Shown here in pieces: positions 7,246 to 15,801 of a stretch of DNA of 30,657 nt. Under the pieces are notes generated by a model that was given only the letters and a program-made list of their open reading frames with translations, ran no database searches and had not been told where the DNA came from. This DNA comes from JANRKT01 sp033763355. Lineage in GTDB: Bacteria; Bacteroidota; Bacteroidia; Chitinophagales; Chitinophagaceae. Where the stretch lies: positions 1 through 30,657 of the forward strand of contig JANRKT010000359.1 of assembly GCA_033763355.1 (NCBI GenBank). Reading direction: 5' to 3'. Made by a program: the position numbers and the translations under genes. Within the stretch, counting starts at the first letter, position 1. Every line of letters starts with the position of its first letter.

Positions 7246-9639
7246 ATGAACCAGTACATAAAAAAATTCAGGGAAATCAGTATTGAAGATACGTCATCAG
7301 TTGGCGGCAAAAATTCCTCGCTGGGTGAAATGTTCTCGAAACTTTCTGCAAAAGGCATTGCTGTTCCCGACGGTTTTGCAACCACAGCATGGGCATTTGA
7401 AGAATTCCTTACACAAAATAATCTCCGCGGGGCTTTAAATGGCCTGATGAAACAGTTAGACAGGGAAAAATTCTCTGACCTGAGGGAAACCGGTTTCAGG
7501 GCAAGAAACCTGCTGCTTGGGGCTGAACTGCCCCCTAAACTGCAAACTGCCATTTTAGATGCATATAAAGAATTGTGCGGTAATAATTATTTTGAAGTAG
7601 CTGTAAGAAGCAGCGCTACTGCGGAAGATTTACCACAGGCAAGCTTTGCGGGGCAACATGAAAGCTTCCTGAACATTAAAGGAGAGAAGGCTTTGTTATC
7701 GGCTGTAAAAAAATGTTTTGCTTCTTTGTACACCGACAGGGCAATTAAATACCGCGAAGACCAGGGCTTTGCCCATGAAAAAGTTTTATTATCAGTTGGC
7801 GTGCAAAAAATGGTAAGAAGCGACAAAGCCTGTTCAGGTGTTATTTTCACACTGGAGCCTGAATCCGGGTTCAGGGATATTATTCACATCAGCGGAGTGT
7901 GGGGGCTGGGGGAAAACATTGTTCAGGGTACTGTAACCCCTGATGAGTTTTATGTTTTTAAACCAACATTGATGCAGGGGAAAAATGCCATCGTCCAAAA
8001 AAAATCAGGCGAAAAAGAAAAAACCATGATTTATGGAGATGATGAAAACAATACCCTTGTCAACATCATTACCCCCAAAGAAAAAAGGGAAGCATATGTT
8101 TTAAACAGCGAAGAAATAATAAAATTAGCCAGGTGGGCGCTGGTTATTGAAAAGCATTACCGGAAACCGATGGATATAGAGTGGGCGAAAGATGGTATTA
8201 CCAATGAGTTGTTTATTATACAGGCAAGGCCGGAAACAGTTCATTCGCAAAAGAATCCTTTTGTCATTAAAGAATACCAGCTGCTGAACAAAGGGAAAGC
8301 CCTCACAAATGGAGCAGCTATTGGTTCAGCCATCGCATCCGGGAAAGCCAGAATTTTGCGCAGCCCGGGTGAATCGGGCAAGTTAAACCCCGGGGAAATT
8401 GTGGTTACCGATATTACAAGCCCCGACTGGGACCCCATACTGAAGAATGCATCTGCAATCATCACCAACAAAGGAGGAAGAACAAGCCATGCTTCTATTG
8501 TGGCAAGAGAATTGGGTGTTCCGGCAATTGTAGGTTGCGGCAATGCGACAGATCAAATTGCTGACGGCCAAATCATAACAGCATCCTGTTGCGAGGGGAA
8601 AACAGGGTTTGTTTACGAAGGGCAACTGAAGTATAATGAAAAAGAACTTGATTTCAGCGGAATAAAAAAACCGCAAACAACAGAGGTGATGCTGATAGCC
8701 GGCGACCCCGATAATGCATTCAGGTTATCTTTTTATCCCAATGACGGCGTGGGCCTGATGCGTATTGAATTTATTATTACACATGCTATACAGATTCATC
8801 CCATGGCGCTGGTAAAGTTTAATGAACTGAAAGATCAACCGGCGAGGGAAAAAATTGAAGAGCTTACACATCACTATCCTGATAAAGAAAAATATTTTGT
8901 TGATAAACTTGCCCAGGGTGTTGCCATAATAGCTTCAGCATTCTATCCCAAGGATGTAATTGTAAGAATGAGTGATTTTAAGACCAATGAATACGCCAAT
9001 CTCACCGGTGGCCGGGATTTTGAACCCCATGAGGAAAACCCAATGATTGGTTTCCGGGGTGCATCGAGGTATTATAATGATTTATACCGGGAAGGTTTCA
9101 GGCTGGAATGTGAAGCCATAAGTAAAGTGCGGGATGAAATGGGGCTGACCAATGTAAAGGTGATGATCCCCTTCTGCAGGACTGTTGAAGAAGGCAATAA
9201 AGTAATTGCAGTAATGAAACGATATGGGCTGGAACAGGGGGTGAATGGCCTTGAAGTATATGTGATGGCAGAAATACCAAGCAATGTAATTCTCGCTGAA
9301 AAATTTGCAGAAATTTTTGATGGGTTTTCCATCGGCTCAAACGACCTTACACAACTCACATTGGGTATAGACAGGGACTCTGCCATTGTAAGCAATTTGT
9401 TCAGCGAACAGAATGATGCGGCTAAGCAGATGATAGCTTCAATGATACAAAAGGCCAGGGCAGCAGGAACAAAAATCGGTCTCTGCGGTCAGGCGCCAAG
9501 TGATTTTCCTGAATTTGCAGGTTTCCTGGTTGAACAGGGAATAGACAGTATTTCTTTTAACCCCGATGCCTTGCTGAAAGGCATAGAAAATATTAACCGG
9601 GCCGAAAGAAAACTACAACGGGAGTTTAAACAGGTATAA
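7246..9639 (+). CDS. ppsA: Phosphoenolpyruvate synthase
   Basis: Converts pyruvate and ATP to PEP, AMP and Pi, the entry to gluconeogenesis; cytoplasmic. The 797 residues match the family length. Domain order: N-terminal PEP-utilising ATP-grasp domain (GGKNSSLGEMF at about 20; AVRSSATAEDLPQASFAGQHE near 120); central swivelling phosphohistidine domain with GGRTSHASIVARELG, where His415 is the expected phospho-carrier; C-terminal pyruvate/PEP barrel with VGLMRIEFI, EENPMIGFRGASRYY, IGSNDLTQLTLGIDRD and LCGQAPSDF, whose Cys747 is the expected proton donor. All key residues are present. It follows usp by 14 bp in the same operon. Running in reverse or redirecting pyruvate in low-energy conditions is plausible but not shown. 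Confidence 0.96.
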   Translation: MNQYIKKFREISIEDTSSVGGKNSSLGEMFSKLSAKGIAVPDGFATTAWAFEEFLTQNNLRGALNGLMKQLDREKFSDLRETGFRARNLLLGAELPPKLQTAILDAYKELCGNNYFEVAVRSSATAEDLPQASFAGQHESFLNIKGEKALLSAVKKCFASLYTDRAIKYREDQGFAHEKVLLSVGVQKMVRSDKACSGVIFTLEPESGFRDIIHISGVWGLGENIVQGTVTPDEFYVFKPTLMQGKNAIVQKKSGEKEKTMIYGDDENNTLVNIITPKEKREAYVLNSEEIIKLARWALVIEKHYRKPMDIEWAKDGITNELFIIQARPETVHSQKNPFVIKEYQLLNKGKALTNGAAIGSAIASGKARILRSPGESGKLNPGEIVVTDITSPDWDPILKNASAIITNKGGRTSHASIVARELGVPAIVGCGNATDQIADGQIITASCCEGKTGFVYEGQLKYNEKELDFSGIKKPQTTEVMLIAGDPDNAFRLSFYPNDGVGLMRIEFIITHAIQIHPMALVKFNELKDQPAREKIEELTHHYPDKEKYFVDKLAQGVAIIASAFYPKDVIVRMSDFKTNEYANLTGGRDFEPHEENPMIGFRGASRYYNDLYREGFRLECEAISKVRDEMGLTNVKVMIPFCRTVEEGNKVIAVMKRYGLEQGVNGLEVYVMAEIPSNVILAEKFAEIFDGFSIGSNDLTQLTLGIDRDSAIVSNLFSEQNDAAKQMIASMIQKARAAGTKIGLCGQAPSDFPEFAGFLVEQGIDSISFNPDALLKGIENINRAERKLQREFKQV

Positions 9640-9656
9640 TACAAGTAACTCATGTG

Positions 9657-9721
9657 TGACTACAATCATACCCGTTGCTGATAACTTTCATTTTGTATTT
9701 CAGGTTCATTTAACAGATTTG
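9657..9721 (+). promoter_or_regulatory. Crp/Fnr-type promoter of mlaEFD
   Basis: Two sites lie 22 bp apart: TGACTACAATCA (9657-9668; with flanks TGTGA-N6-TCATA, close to the classical CRP consensus) and TGATAACTTTCA (9679-9690). A -7-like box CAGATTTG at 9714-9721 has its last base 58.5 and 36.5 bp from the two centres, the same layout as upstream of the usp-ppsA operon. The predicted start of transcription is about 13 nt before the mlaE ATG. Confidence 0.65.
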
Positions 9722-9738
9722 AGTTCACATTACATGAA

Positions 9739-10509
9739 ATGTCTCAGTCCGCGGTAACCAATAAGTTTTTAAACGAAGCAGGTGAACTTTCCCGTTTTAC
9801 GGGCCGCTTTTTCGGGCAATGGTTCAGGCCGCGTTACGAAATTTCTGAATTTCTGAAACAATGTTATGTTATAGGTTATCATTCTCTCCCTCTCGTTGGG
9901 CTCACTGCTTTTATTATGGGTTTGGTGTTAACCATGCAGCTGAGGCCTTCAATGGAGGATTATGGCGTACAATCCCAACTGCCTGCCATTGTTGGTATTG
10001 CTATTGTGAGGGAAGTGGGGCCGGTAATTACCGCTTTAATATTTGCAGGAAAAATCGGCAGCAGTATCGGGGCAGAACTTGGCTCCATGAAAGTAACAGA
10101 ACAGATAGATGCAATGGAAGTAAGCGGTACCAATCCGTTCAAATACCTGGTTGTTACAAGGGTACTGGCATCTACCCTGATGCTTCCTGTGCTGGTTATG
10201 CTGGGTGATGCCATTTCATTATATGGCTCATGGCTCGGGGTGAATATACATGGTGTTACAAGTTTTAATTTGTTCTGGACACAGGTGTTTGACAACCTCT
10301 CTTTCAGCGATGTACTTCCTGCATTCATCAAAAGTTACTTTTTTGGGTTTGCAGTAGGCATGACAGGATGTTATAAAGGTTACAACAGCAACAAAGGAAC
10401 AGAAGGTGTGGGCCGGTCTGCCAATTCAGCTGTGGTGGTGTCATCAGTTATGATTTTTATTATTGACCTGCTGGCAGTGCAGATTACAGATTTGCTGGGA
10501 TTGAATTAA
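9739..10509 (+). CDS. mlaE: MlaE-family lipid ABC transporter permease
   Basis: Inner-membrane permease of an MCE-type phospholipid transport system. The 256 residues match MlaE. It has about five to six hydrophobic segments. The family signature around residues 112-140, LGSMKVTEQIDAMEVSGTNPFKYLV, fits the conserved EQxDA coupling region, and REVGPVITALIFAGKIGSSIGAELG is also typical. It forms a three-gene operon with the ATPase (5 bp gap) and the MCE protein. No mlaB, mlaC or mlaA is present, which is usual in Bacteroidota three-gene MCE operons. The complex would keep outer-membrane lipid asymmetry or move phospholipids between membranes; the direction is not inferable. It is under a Crp/Fnr-type promoter, linking envelope lipid homeostasis to the stress block. 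Confidence 0.93.
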   Translation: MSQSAVTNKFLNEAGELSRFTGRFFGQWFRPRYEISEFLKQCYVIGYHSLPLVGLTAFIMGLVLTMQLRPSMEDYGVQSQLPAIVGIAIVREVGPVITALIFAGKIGSSIGAELGSMKVTEQIDAMEVSGTNPFKYLVVTRVLASTLMLPVLVMLGDAISLYGSWLGVNIHGVTSFNLFWTQVFDNLSFSDVLPAFIKSYFFGFAVGMTGCYKGYNSNKGTEGVGRSANSAVVVSSVMIFIIDLLAVQITDLLGLN

Positions 10510-10514
10510 CCGGT

Positions 10515-11291
10515 ATGACATCACAACCCGTCATATTAACGATTGAAAAAAAGAATAAAGAGAAAGATATTGTACTCGCAGTACATAACCTTTACAAGTC
10601 TTTCGGAGATAACCATGTACTGCTTGATTTTAACCTTGAACTTGAAAAAGGGGAAAGCGTGGTTGTGCTCGGTAAGTCAGGCTCGGGTAAATCTGTGCTT
10701 ATCAAATGCATCATTGGCCTGATGAAACCTGAAAATGGTGAAATTGAAGTATTTGGTGAAAATATATCAGGGTTAGAAAATGATGAGCTGGACAGGATGA
10801 GGGCTAAAGTAGGTTTCCTCTTCCAAAGCAATGCATTGTACGACTCAATGACTGTAAGACAAAATCTTGAATTCCCCCTTAGGAGGCACTGGATAAAGGT
10901 TTCGCAGGATGAAGTGAATACCATGGTTTCGGAAGCACTCGAAGACGTAGGCCTTGCCCGCACGGTTGATATGATGCCGGCAGAACTATCAGGCGGGATG
11001 CGAAAACGTATAGCGCTGGCACGCACATTAATACTGAAACCGGAAATTATCTTGTATGATGAACCTACAACAGGGCTTGATCCCATAACCGGCAGGGAAA
11101 TTATAGAGCTGATGGTAGAAATACAGAAAAAGTACAACACTACATCACTTATCATTTCACATGATATGAATTGTGTAAAGATGGCGTCTAACAGGGTGGT
11201 TATACTGTATGAAGGCCGGTGTTATAAAAGCGCCGGGTATGAACAATTGAAAACAGATGCAGATCCCAAAGTGAAACAATTTTTTGAATAG
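10515..11291 (+). CDS. mlaF: MlaF-family lipid transport ATPase
   Basis: ABC ATPase that powers the MlaE permease at the cytoplasmic face of the inner membrane. The 258 residues include Walker A GKSGSGKS (about 53-60), Q-loop FLFQSNALYDSMTV, the MlaF-type signature LSGGMRKRIALAR (about 155-167), Walker B IILYDEPTTGLDP and the switch His in LIISHDMN. All catalytic residues are intact. The first about 20 residues (SQPVILTIEKKNKEKD) are a short extension compared with typical MlaF. It is 5 bp downstream of mlaE and 7 bp upstream of the likely mlaD start, so one transcript is expected. Confidence 0.94.
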   Translation: MTSQPVILTIEKKNKEKDIVLAVHNLYKSFGDNHVLLDFNLELEKGESVVVLGKSGSGKSVLIKCIIGLMKPENGEIEVFGENISGLENDELDRMRAKVGFLFQSNALYDSMTVRQNLEFPLRRHWIKVSQDEVNTMVSEALEDVGLARTVDMMPAELSGGMRKRIALARTLILKPEIILYDEPTTGLDPITGREIIELMVEIQKKYNTTSLIISHDMNCVKMASNRVVILYEGRCYKSAGYEQLKTDADPKVKQFFE

Positions 11292-11298
11292 AAAGCAT

Positions 11299-12306
11299 AT
11301 GGCAAAACAGGTTATCACTAATGTAAAGCTGGGCCTATTTGTATTGGGCGGACTATTGTTCCTGATCATTTTACTGTATATGATCGGAAAGAACAGGAAC
11401 CTGTTTGGCGCTACTTACGTACTTAAAGCCAGGTTCGAACATGTGCAGGGGCTTGTATCAGGCAATAATGTACGCTTCTCCGGTATCGAGGCAGGAACCG
11501 TTAAAAAAATAACAATACTGAACGATACGGTAATTGAAGTAATAATGATCGTTGACAAAAAGATGAAGCAGATTATACGTAAGAATGCCATTGCATCAAT
11601 TGGCACAGACGGGCTGGTGGGCAATAAAGTGCTAAACATCACTCCGGCCCGGCAGCCCTCCCCGCTTGCTGAAGAGAATGACATACTGGTTTCAAGAAAA
11701 TCTGTGGATACTGAGGAGATGATGCAAACCCTCTATAAAACCAATAAGGATATTTCCGTCATAGCAGAAGAACTAAAATCAACCGTTCAGCGGATTAACC
11801 AAAGCAGTGCTTTGTGGTCATTGCTGAATGACCAGTCCGTTCCGGAAGAATTAAGAAGATCAGTCGCAGGGATACGTTCGGCAACAGGCCACGCCAATGA
11901 GATGGCTGGCGATCTGCACGAAATAATAGCTGATGTAAAAAAAGGGAAAGGTGCAGCAGGCACAATTCTCAGAGATACCATCTTTGCCCAAAACCTGAAT
12001 GAGACTGTATTGAAAATAAAAAGAGCCGGCGAACAATCTGATTCATTAGCGTTTGAAATGAGGCGCTTGCTGGCAGACGTACGCCAGGATATAAATTCAG
12101 GAAAAGGTGCGGCCAATGCCCTGCTTAAAGATTCAGTTCTTACAGCAAGGCTAAATGAAAGCCTGGATAATATCCGTGACGGAACGAATGGTTTTAATCA
12201 GAACATGGATGCTTTAAAGCATAATTTCCTTTTCAGGGGATATTTCAGGAAACTCGAAAAGCAAAAAAGGAAAAATAACAGCAACCCAAATGTTGTATCC
12301 AAATAG
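11299..12306 (+). CDS. mlaD: MlaD-like MCE-domain protein
   Basis: Membrane-anchored substrate-binding subunit of the MCE lipid transporter. I start it at ATG 11299 (335 residues); a TTG at 11284 would overlap the mlaF stop and add five residues. One transmembrane helix (about 11-31, LGLFVLGGLLFLIILLYMIG) is followed by an MCE domain (about 39-115, with FEHVQGLVSGNNVRFSGIEAG). The rest is a long helical tail. The tail holds an internal repeat: KGKGAAGTILRDT...LNETVLKI and SGKGAANALLKDS...LNESLDNI, about 44 residues apart. Such tails are thought to form or extend the periplasmic tunnel. The C-terminus LFRGYFRKLEKQKRKN is strongly basic. Confidence 0.92.
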   Translation: MAKQVITNVKLGLFVLGGLLFLIILLYMIGKNRNLFGATYVLKARFEHVQGLVSGNNVRFSGIEAGTVKKITILNDTVIEVIMIVDKKMKQIIRKNAIASIGTDGLVGNKVLNITPARQPSPLAEENDILVSRKSVDTEEMMQTLYKTNKDISVIAEELKSTVQRINQSSALWSLLNDQSVPEELRRSVAGIRSATGHANEMAGDLHEIIADVKKGKGAAGTILRDTIFAQNLNETVLKIKRAGEQSDSLAFEMRRLLADVRQDINSGKGAANALLKDSVLTARLNESLDNIRDGTNGFNQNMDALKHNFLFRGYFRKLEKQKRKNNSNPNVVSK

Positions 12307-12371
12307 CCATAACTGGCATAAAACCTGTCTCACATTTTATTATTCACTCCAATTACAATCACTTGCTGCAA

Positions 12372-12414
12372 TGACAACAGTCAGGTTTACTGAACATAGA
12401 AAGGTTTATTTTAG
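12372..12414 (+). promoter_or_regulatory. Crp/Fnr-type promoter of DUF2267-ATPase operon
   Basis: Palindrome TGACAACAGTCA (12372-12383; arms TGAC/GTCA are perfect). A -7-like box TATTTTAG at 12407-12414 has its last base exactly 36.5 bp from the centre. At the expected distal position (12350-12361) only the right half, ATCA, is kept. The predicted leader to the DUF2267 start codon is about 145 nt. Confidence 0.62.
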
Positions 12415-12418
12415 TTAT

Positions 12419-12563
12419 CCGGTGAGTGGGAATAGGAATAATTTTAGATCAGGTTTTTAAAACCCCGGTCGCTTATAAACCGCACCGTCGCATTTGTCTG
12501 TTTTAAAGTCCGGATGGCATTAAAGCCCGGCCTTTAAAAAATTAAAACTTAAAATAAAAAATC
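12419..12563 (+). other. Long structured 5' leader of DUF2267-ATPase operon
   Basis: If the promoter call is right, this non-coding stretch is transcribed. It contains an imperfect hairpin at 12505-12535 (AAAGTCCGG paired with CCGGCCTTT, one mismatch, 13-nt loop) followed by an A-rich run up to the ATG. A second short inverted repeat lies near 12450 (GGTTTTTAAAACC). I recognise no known riboswitch. It could affect RNA stability or translation. Confidence 0.3.
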
Positions 12564-13037
12564 ATGTCACTCGATTTTGAAAAATATGCCGCAAAGGGAA
12601 ATGAATTTGTTCACCTTGTTGCAGATGAGCTTTTGGTGCCGTCAGATAAAGCAGGCAGAATCATCCGTGCGGTACTGCATGCACTGCGCAACCGGCTGAA
12701 CCATGAAGAATCATTTCAGTTATTAGGGCAGTTGCCCATGGCTCTGAAAGGAGTGTATGCAGATGGATGGAAATTTGAAAGGAAATATAACCGCATCAGC
12801 AAATTAAATAATTTTCTTGATGAAATCAGGCAGGAGGATGGCGGACTGGCAAACTATGATTTTGGTAATAATACAAAAGCAAAACTTGCAGCATCAGCAG
12901 TTTTTAAGGCTTTGAATCATTATGTTTCCGAAGGAGAAATGAATGACATTACAGGTGTAATGCCGGCCGAGCTTAAAAAATTTATTAAGGAAAGCATAGC
13001 AGGAAACGAAGCTGTATGTATAAAGGCGACAAATTAA
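12564..13037 (+). CDS. DUF2267 protein
   Basis: This 157-residue soluble, mostly helical protein belongs to the DUF2267 family. Its pattern is FVHLVADELLVPSDKAGRIIRAVLHALRNRLNHEESFQLLGQLPMALKGVYADGW, then a second helical section with VFKALNHYVSEGEMNDITGVMPAELKKFI. The function of the family is unknown. In other bacteria it is often found next to USPs, ion-transport ATPases and low-oxygen genes, which is knowledge of the family rather than something visible here. It lies 19 bp upstream of the P-type ATPase, so they are probably co-transcribed, suggesting a regulatory or accessory role for the pump or for membrane stress. Confidence 0.85.
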   Translation: MSLDFEKYAAKGNEFVHLVADELLVPSDKAGRIIRAVLHALRNRLNHEESFQLLGQLPMALKGVYADGWKFERKYNRISKLNNFLDEIRQEDGGLANYDFGNNTKAKLAASAVFKALNHYVSEGEMNDITGVMPAELKKFIKESIAGNEAVCIKATN

Positions 13038-13056
13038 ATAATATTTTTGGCATCGG

Positions 13057-15567
13057 ATGTCAGGAAAGGTAACAGAACCAATCAGCACAAAGGGATTATC
13101 CCCGGAAGACGTCGCCACATTACGCAGTCAGTATGGGCCAAATGTATTTCATACAACTGCCCGGCGCCGGCCCGAACACATTGTGTGGGACATTGTGAAG
13201 GAACCCATGTTTATTCTGCTCGTAATTTCCTGCTCTTTGTATTTTATCCTCGGTGAAACCAGCGAAGGAATAATGATGCTGGTGGCAATGACTCTGGTAG
13301 CATCCATTTCACTATACCAGGAAATAAAAAGTACCCGGGCTGTGGAAGCCCTGAAGCAATTCACCGAACCTGAAGTAAAGGTGATAAGGGATGGAAAAGA
13401 AACCATTGTTGCTGCCGCAGAACTTGTTCCCGGCGATATTATGCTTCTTGAGGAGGGGATGAATATCCCCGCTGACGCCATTATACTCCAGGAAAATGAT
13501 TTTACTGTAAATGAATCCATCGTCACCGGTGAATCATTACCGGTTGATAAACATGAAACCGAAGGAAACAATAAACTATACCAGGGTTCAACCATTAACA
13601 GCGGGAAATGTGTAGCGCAGGTAACCACTACGGGAAATAATACTGAACTGGGCAAATTGGGCAAGGCGGTAGGCAGTTATCAGCCGCCCAAAACATTACT
13701 ACAGCTACAGTTGAATAAATTTGTCAGGCGGCTTGCAGTATTTGGTTTTATAGCTTTCTTCATAATTCTTTTTGCCAATTATATTAATCATCATCAATGG
13801 GCCACCAGTTTATTATTTGCACTCACACTTGCGATGTCTGTTATACCTGAAGAAATCCCGGTGGCATTTTCCTCCTTCATGGCATTGGGAGCATATAAGA
13901 TGAGCAAACTTGGCATTATCTCACGTCAGCCACAGATTATAGAAAATTTAGGCGCTGTAAATGTAATCTGCCTCGATAAAACCGGGACTATCACAGAAAA
14001 CCAGATGAAGGCAAAAGCCATTTACGATTATGAAAATGATGAGCTGACTGATCTGTCAGGTATTATGCAATTGAAAAACGAAAGCGTATTGCGTTACGCA
14101 GTGCTGGCCAGTGAAACCAACCCTTTTGATGCCATGGAGAAAGCAATCTGGGAAGCTTATCATGCCCATACACATGATAAATTATACCAGCAGTTGAAAA
14201 TGATTTATGAATACCCGCTTCAGGGGCAACCGCCAATGATGACCCACGTGTATGAATACGGCAATACAAAAATAGTGGCGGCAAAAGGCGCTGCAGAAAA
14301 AATAATTGAAGTATGCCATTTAAACGATACTGATAAAACAAAAATTACAGCGCACATCAGGTCACTGGCGTCAAAAGGGTACAGGGTTATCGGAGTGGCC
14401 GGTACAGTTTATACTGAACAGGTATTGCCACCTGCACACGATGACTTCAACTGGCGTTTTGAAGGATTGATTGCTTTATACGACCCGCCCAAACCAAACA
14501 TAGAAGAAGTGATTAAACAGTTTTACAATGCCGGGCTTGAAGTGAAACTTATAACAGGTGATTATCCTGAAACAGCAATGAATATTGCGGGCAGGGCGGG
14601 AATATCCAACCACCTTAAGTGTGTTACCGGTAAACAGGTAATGAATATGAAAGAAGATGAGTTGAGAAAAGCCGTCAGAAACACAAATATTTTTGCACGC
14701 ATGTTCCCCGGTGCAAAAACAAAAGTGATAGATGCATTAAAAGCAAATGGTGAAACCGTGGCCATGACCGGTGATGGGGTAAATGACGGCCCTGCACTGA
14801 AATCAGCACATGTGGGTATTGCATTGGGTAAAAAAGGTACAGAAATTGCACGGCAGGCTGCAGATTTAATCCTTACCGATGATAAGCTGGAAAATGTGGT
14901 AACTGCAATCAGCGAGGGGAGAAAAATATTCAGTAATCTTAAAAAAGCTGTCCGGTATATTATTTCCATCCACATACCCATTATTCTTACAGCATCGCTG
15001 CCGGTAATTTTCGGCTGGGCCTATCCCAACATCTTTTCACCTATTCATGTTATTTTCCTGGAGCTGATTATGGGGCCTACCTGTTCCATATTTTTCGAAC
15101 GTGAGCCCGTTGAAGAATCCACATTGCTGCAGGGGCCCCGCGGAAGGAACAGCGGGCTATTTACAGGCGAAGAACTGCTGATCAGTATTGTGCAGGGCCT
15201 TATCATAGCCACAATGGTATTAATCCTGTACTACTACTTCATGAATAGTAAAACACCAATTGAAGAAACAAGAACCATTGTATTTACCACACTTATACTC
15301 AGCAATGTGTTGCTCACTTTTGCCAACCGGTCATTTACCAGGAGCATTTATTATACCAGCCGTTATAAAAACAACCTGGCGCCTTTTATTATTATTGTGT
15401 CAGCGGTATTTCTTGCCTTAATCCATCTTGTACCGGCAGTTCGCAATCTTTTTCAACTGGCCCCTGTCAGTTCTGCTCAGTTCTGGCTATCCTTTTCTGC
15501 GGCATTTGCAGGTGTGATGTGGTTCGAGGTATTTAAAACTGATCTGCTGAAATTGAATACAAAATAA
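13057..15567 (+). CDS. Cation-translocating P-type ATPase (P2-like)
   Basis: The 836-residue inner-membrane pump has all catalytic motifs: actuator TGES (157-160), phosphorylation site DKTGT (307-311), KGAAEK in the nucleotide domain and TGDGVNDGPALKSAHVG in the hinge. The N-terminus carries the short cation-ATPase N domain (LSPEDVATLRSQYGPNVF). Ion-site motifs are atypical for Ca pumps: M4 reads PEEIP (264-268) rather than PEGLP, and M6 reads LELIMGPTCSIFFEREP, with Gly where SERCA-type pumps have the ion-binding Asp. This places it in a bacterial clade whose cation is not clearly known, so I do not assign Ca, Mg or K. It shares an operon with DUF2267 and a Crp/Fnr-type promoter. The mycobacterial dormancy regulon also includes a P2-type pump, CtpF. 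Confidence 0.92.
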   Translation: MSGKVTEPISTKGLSPEDVATLRSQYGPNVFHTTARRRPEHIVWDIVKEPMFILLVISCSLYFILGETSEGIMMLVAMTLVASISLYQEIKSTRAVEALKQFTEPEVKVIRDGKETIVAAAELVPGDIMLLEEGMNIPADAIILQENDFTVNESIVTGESLPVDKHETEGNNKLYQGSTINSGKCVAQVTTTGNNTELGKLGKAVGSYQPPKTLLQLQLNKFVRRLAVFGFIAFFIILFANYINHHQWATSLLFALTLAMSVIPEEIPVAFSSFMALGAYKMSKLGIISRQPQIIENLGAVNVICLDKTGTITENQMKAKAIYDYENDELTDLSGIMQLKNESVLRYAVLASETNPFDAMEKAIWEAYHAHTHDKLYQQLKMIYEYPLQGQPPMMTHVYEYGNTKIVAAKGAAEKIIEVCHLNDTDKTKITAHIRSLASKGYRVIGVAGTVYTEQVLPPAHDDFNWRFEGLIALYDPPKPNIEEVIKQFYNAGLEVKLITGDYPETAMNIAGRAGISNHLKCVTGKQVMNMKEDELRKAVRNTNIFARMFPGAKTKVIDALKANGETVAMTGDGVNDGPALKSAHVGIALGKKGTEIARQAADLILTDDKLENVVTAISEGRKIFSNLKKAVRYIISIHIPIILTASLPVIFGWAYPNIFSPIHVIFLELIMGPTCSIFFEREPVEESTLLQGPRGRNSGLFTGEELLISIVQGLIIATMVLILYYYFMNSKTPIEETRTIVFTTLILSNVLLTFANRSFTRSIYYTSRYKNNLAPFIIIVSAVFLALIHLVPAVRNLFQLAPVSSAQFWLSFSAAFAGVMWFEVFKTDLLKLNTK

Positions 15568-15633
15568 CTTCCGCTAAGCATTTTTCTGCTTTGCTTCTGT
15601 GCCTGTTTGAAAACAAAGCATCAATTAAATTTA

Positions 15634-15801
15634 ATGGTACGGGAAGTTATCCTGAAAAATCATCAACTTTTGAAGTATGAAAACCAAGTGCTGCTTATGC
15701 AGCAAGCAGCTCCCAATAAAAAAGAAAGTTCAAATTACTTTGAGGGGTTTTCTCCTGCCTTTCCCTGTACCACAGCTGATGATTTATACCGCCAGGTATA
15801 A
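15634..15801 (+). CDS. Doubtful small ORF after the ATPase gene
   Basis: An open frame of 55 codons from ATG 15634 (64 from a TTG at 15607) begins 66 bp after the ATPase stop and overlaps the convergent phosphorylase gene by 18 bp. The predicted peptide (VREVILKNHQLLKYENQVL, then a polar tail) has no signal peptide, membrane segment or motif I recognise. No promoter box was seen. It may be a real small gene or just spacer. The surrounding 15568-15783 contains nothing else I can support. Confidence 0.25.
   Translation: MVREVILKNHQLLKYENQVLLMQQAAPNKKESSNYFEGFSPAFPCTTADDLYRQV

Noticed and set aside
6271..12420. Octamer AGTTATCC at 6271, 6312 and 12413 in two leaders
   Set aside because: It also turns up elsewhere in the window (for example near 15645, and on the other strand near 20267) at no fixed position relative to promoters, so it is probably chance.
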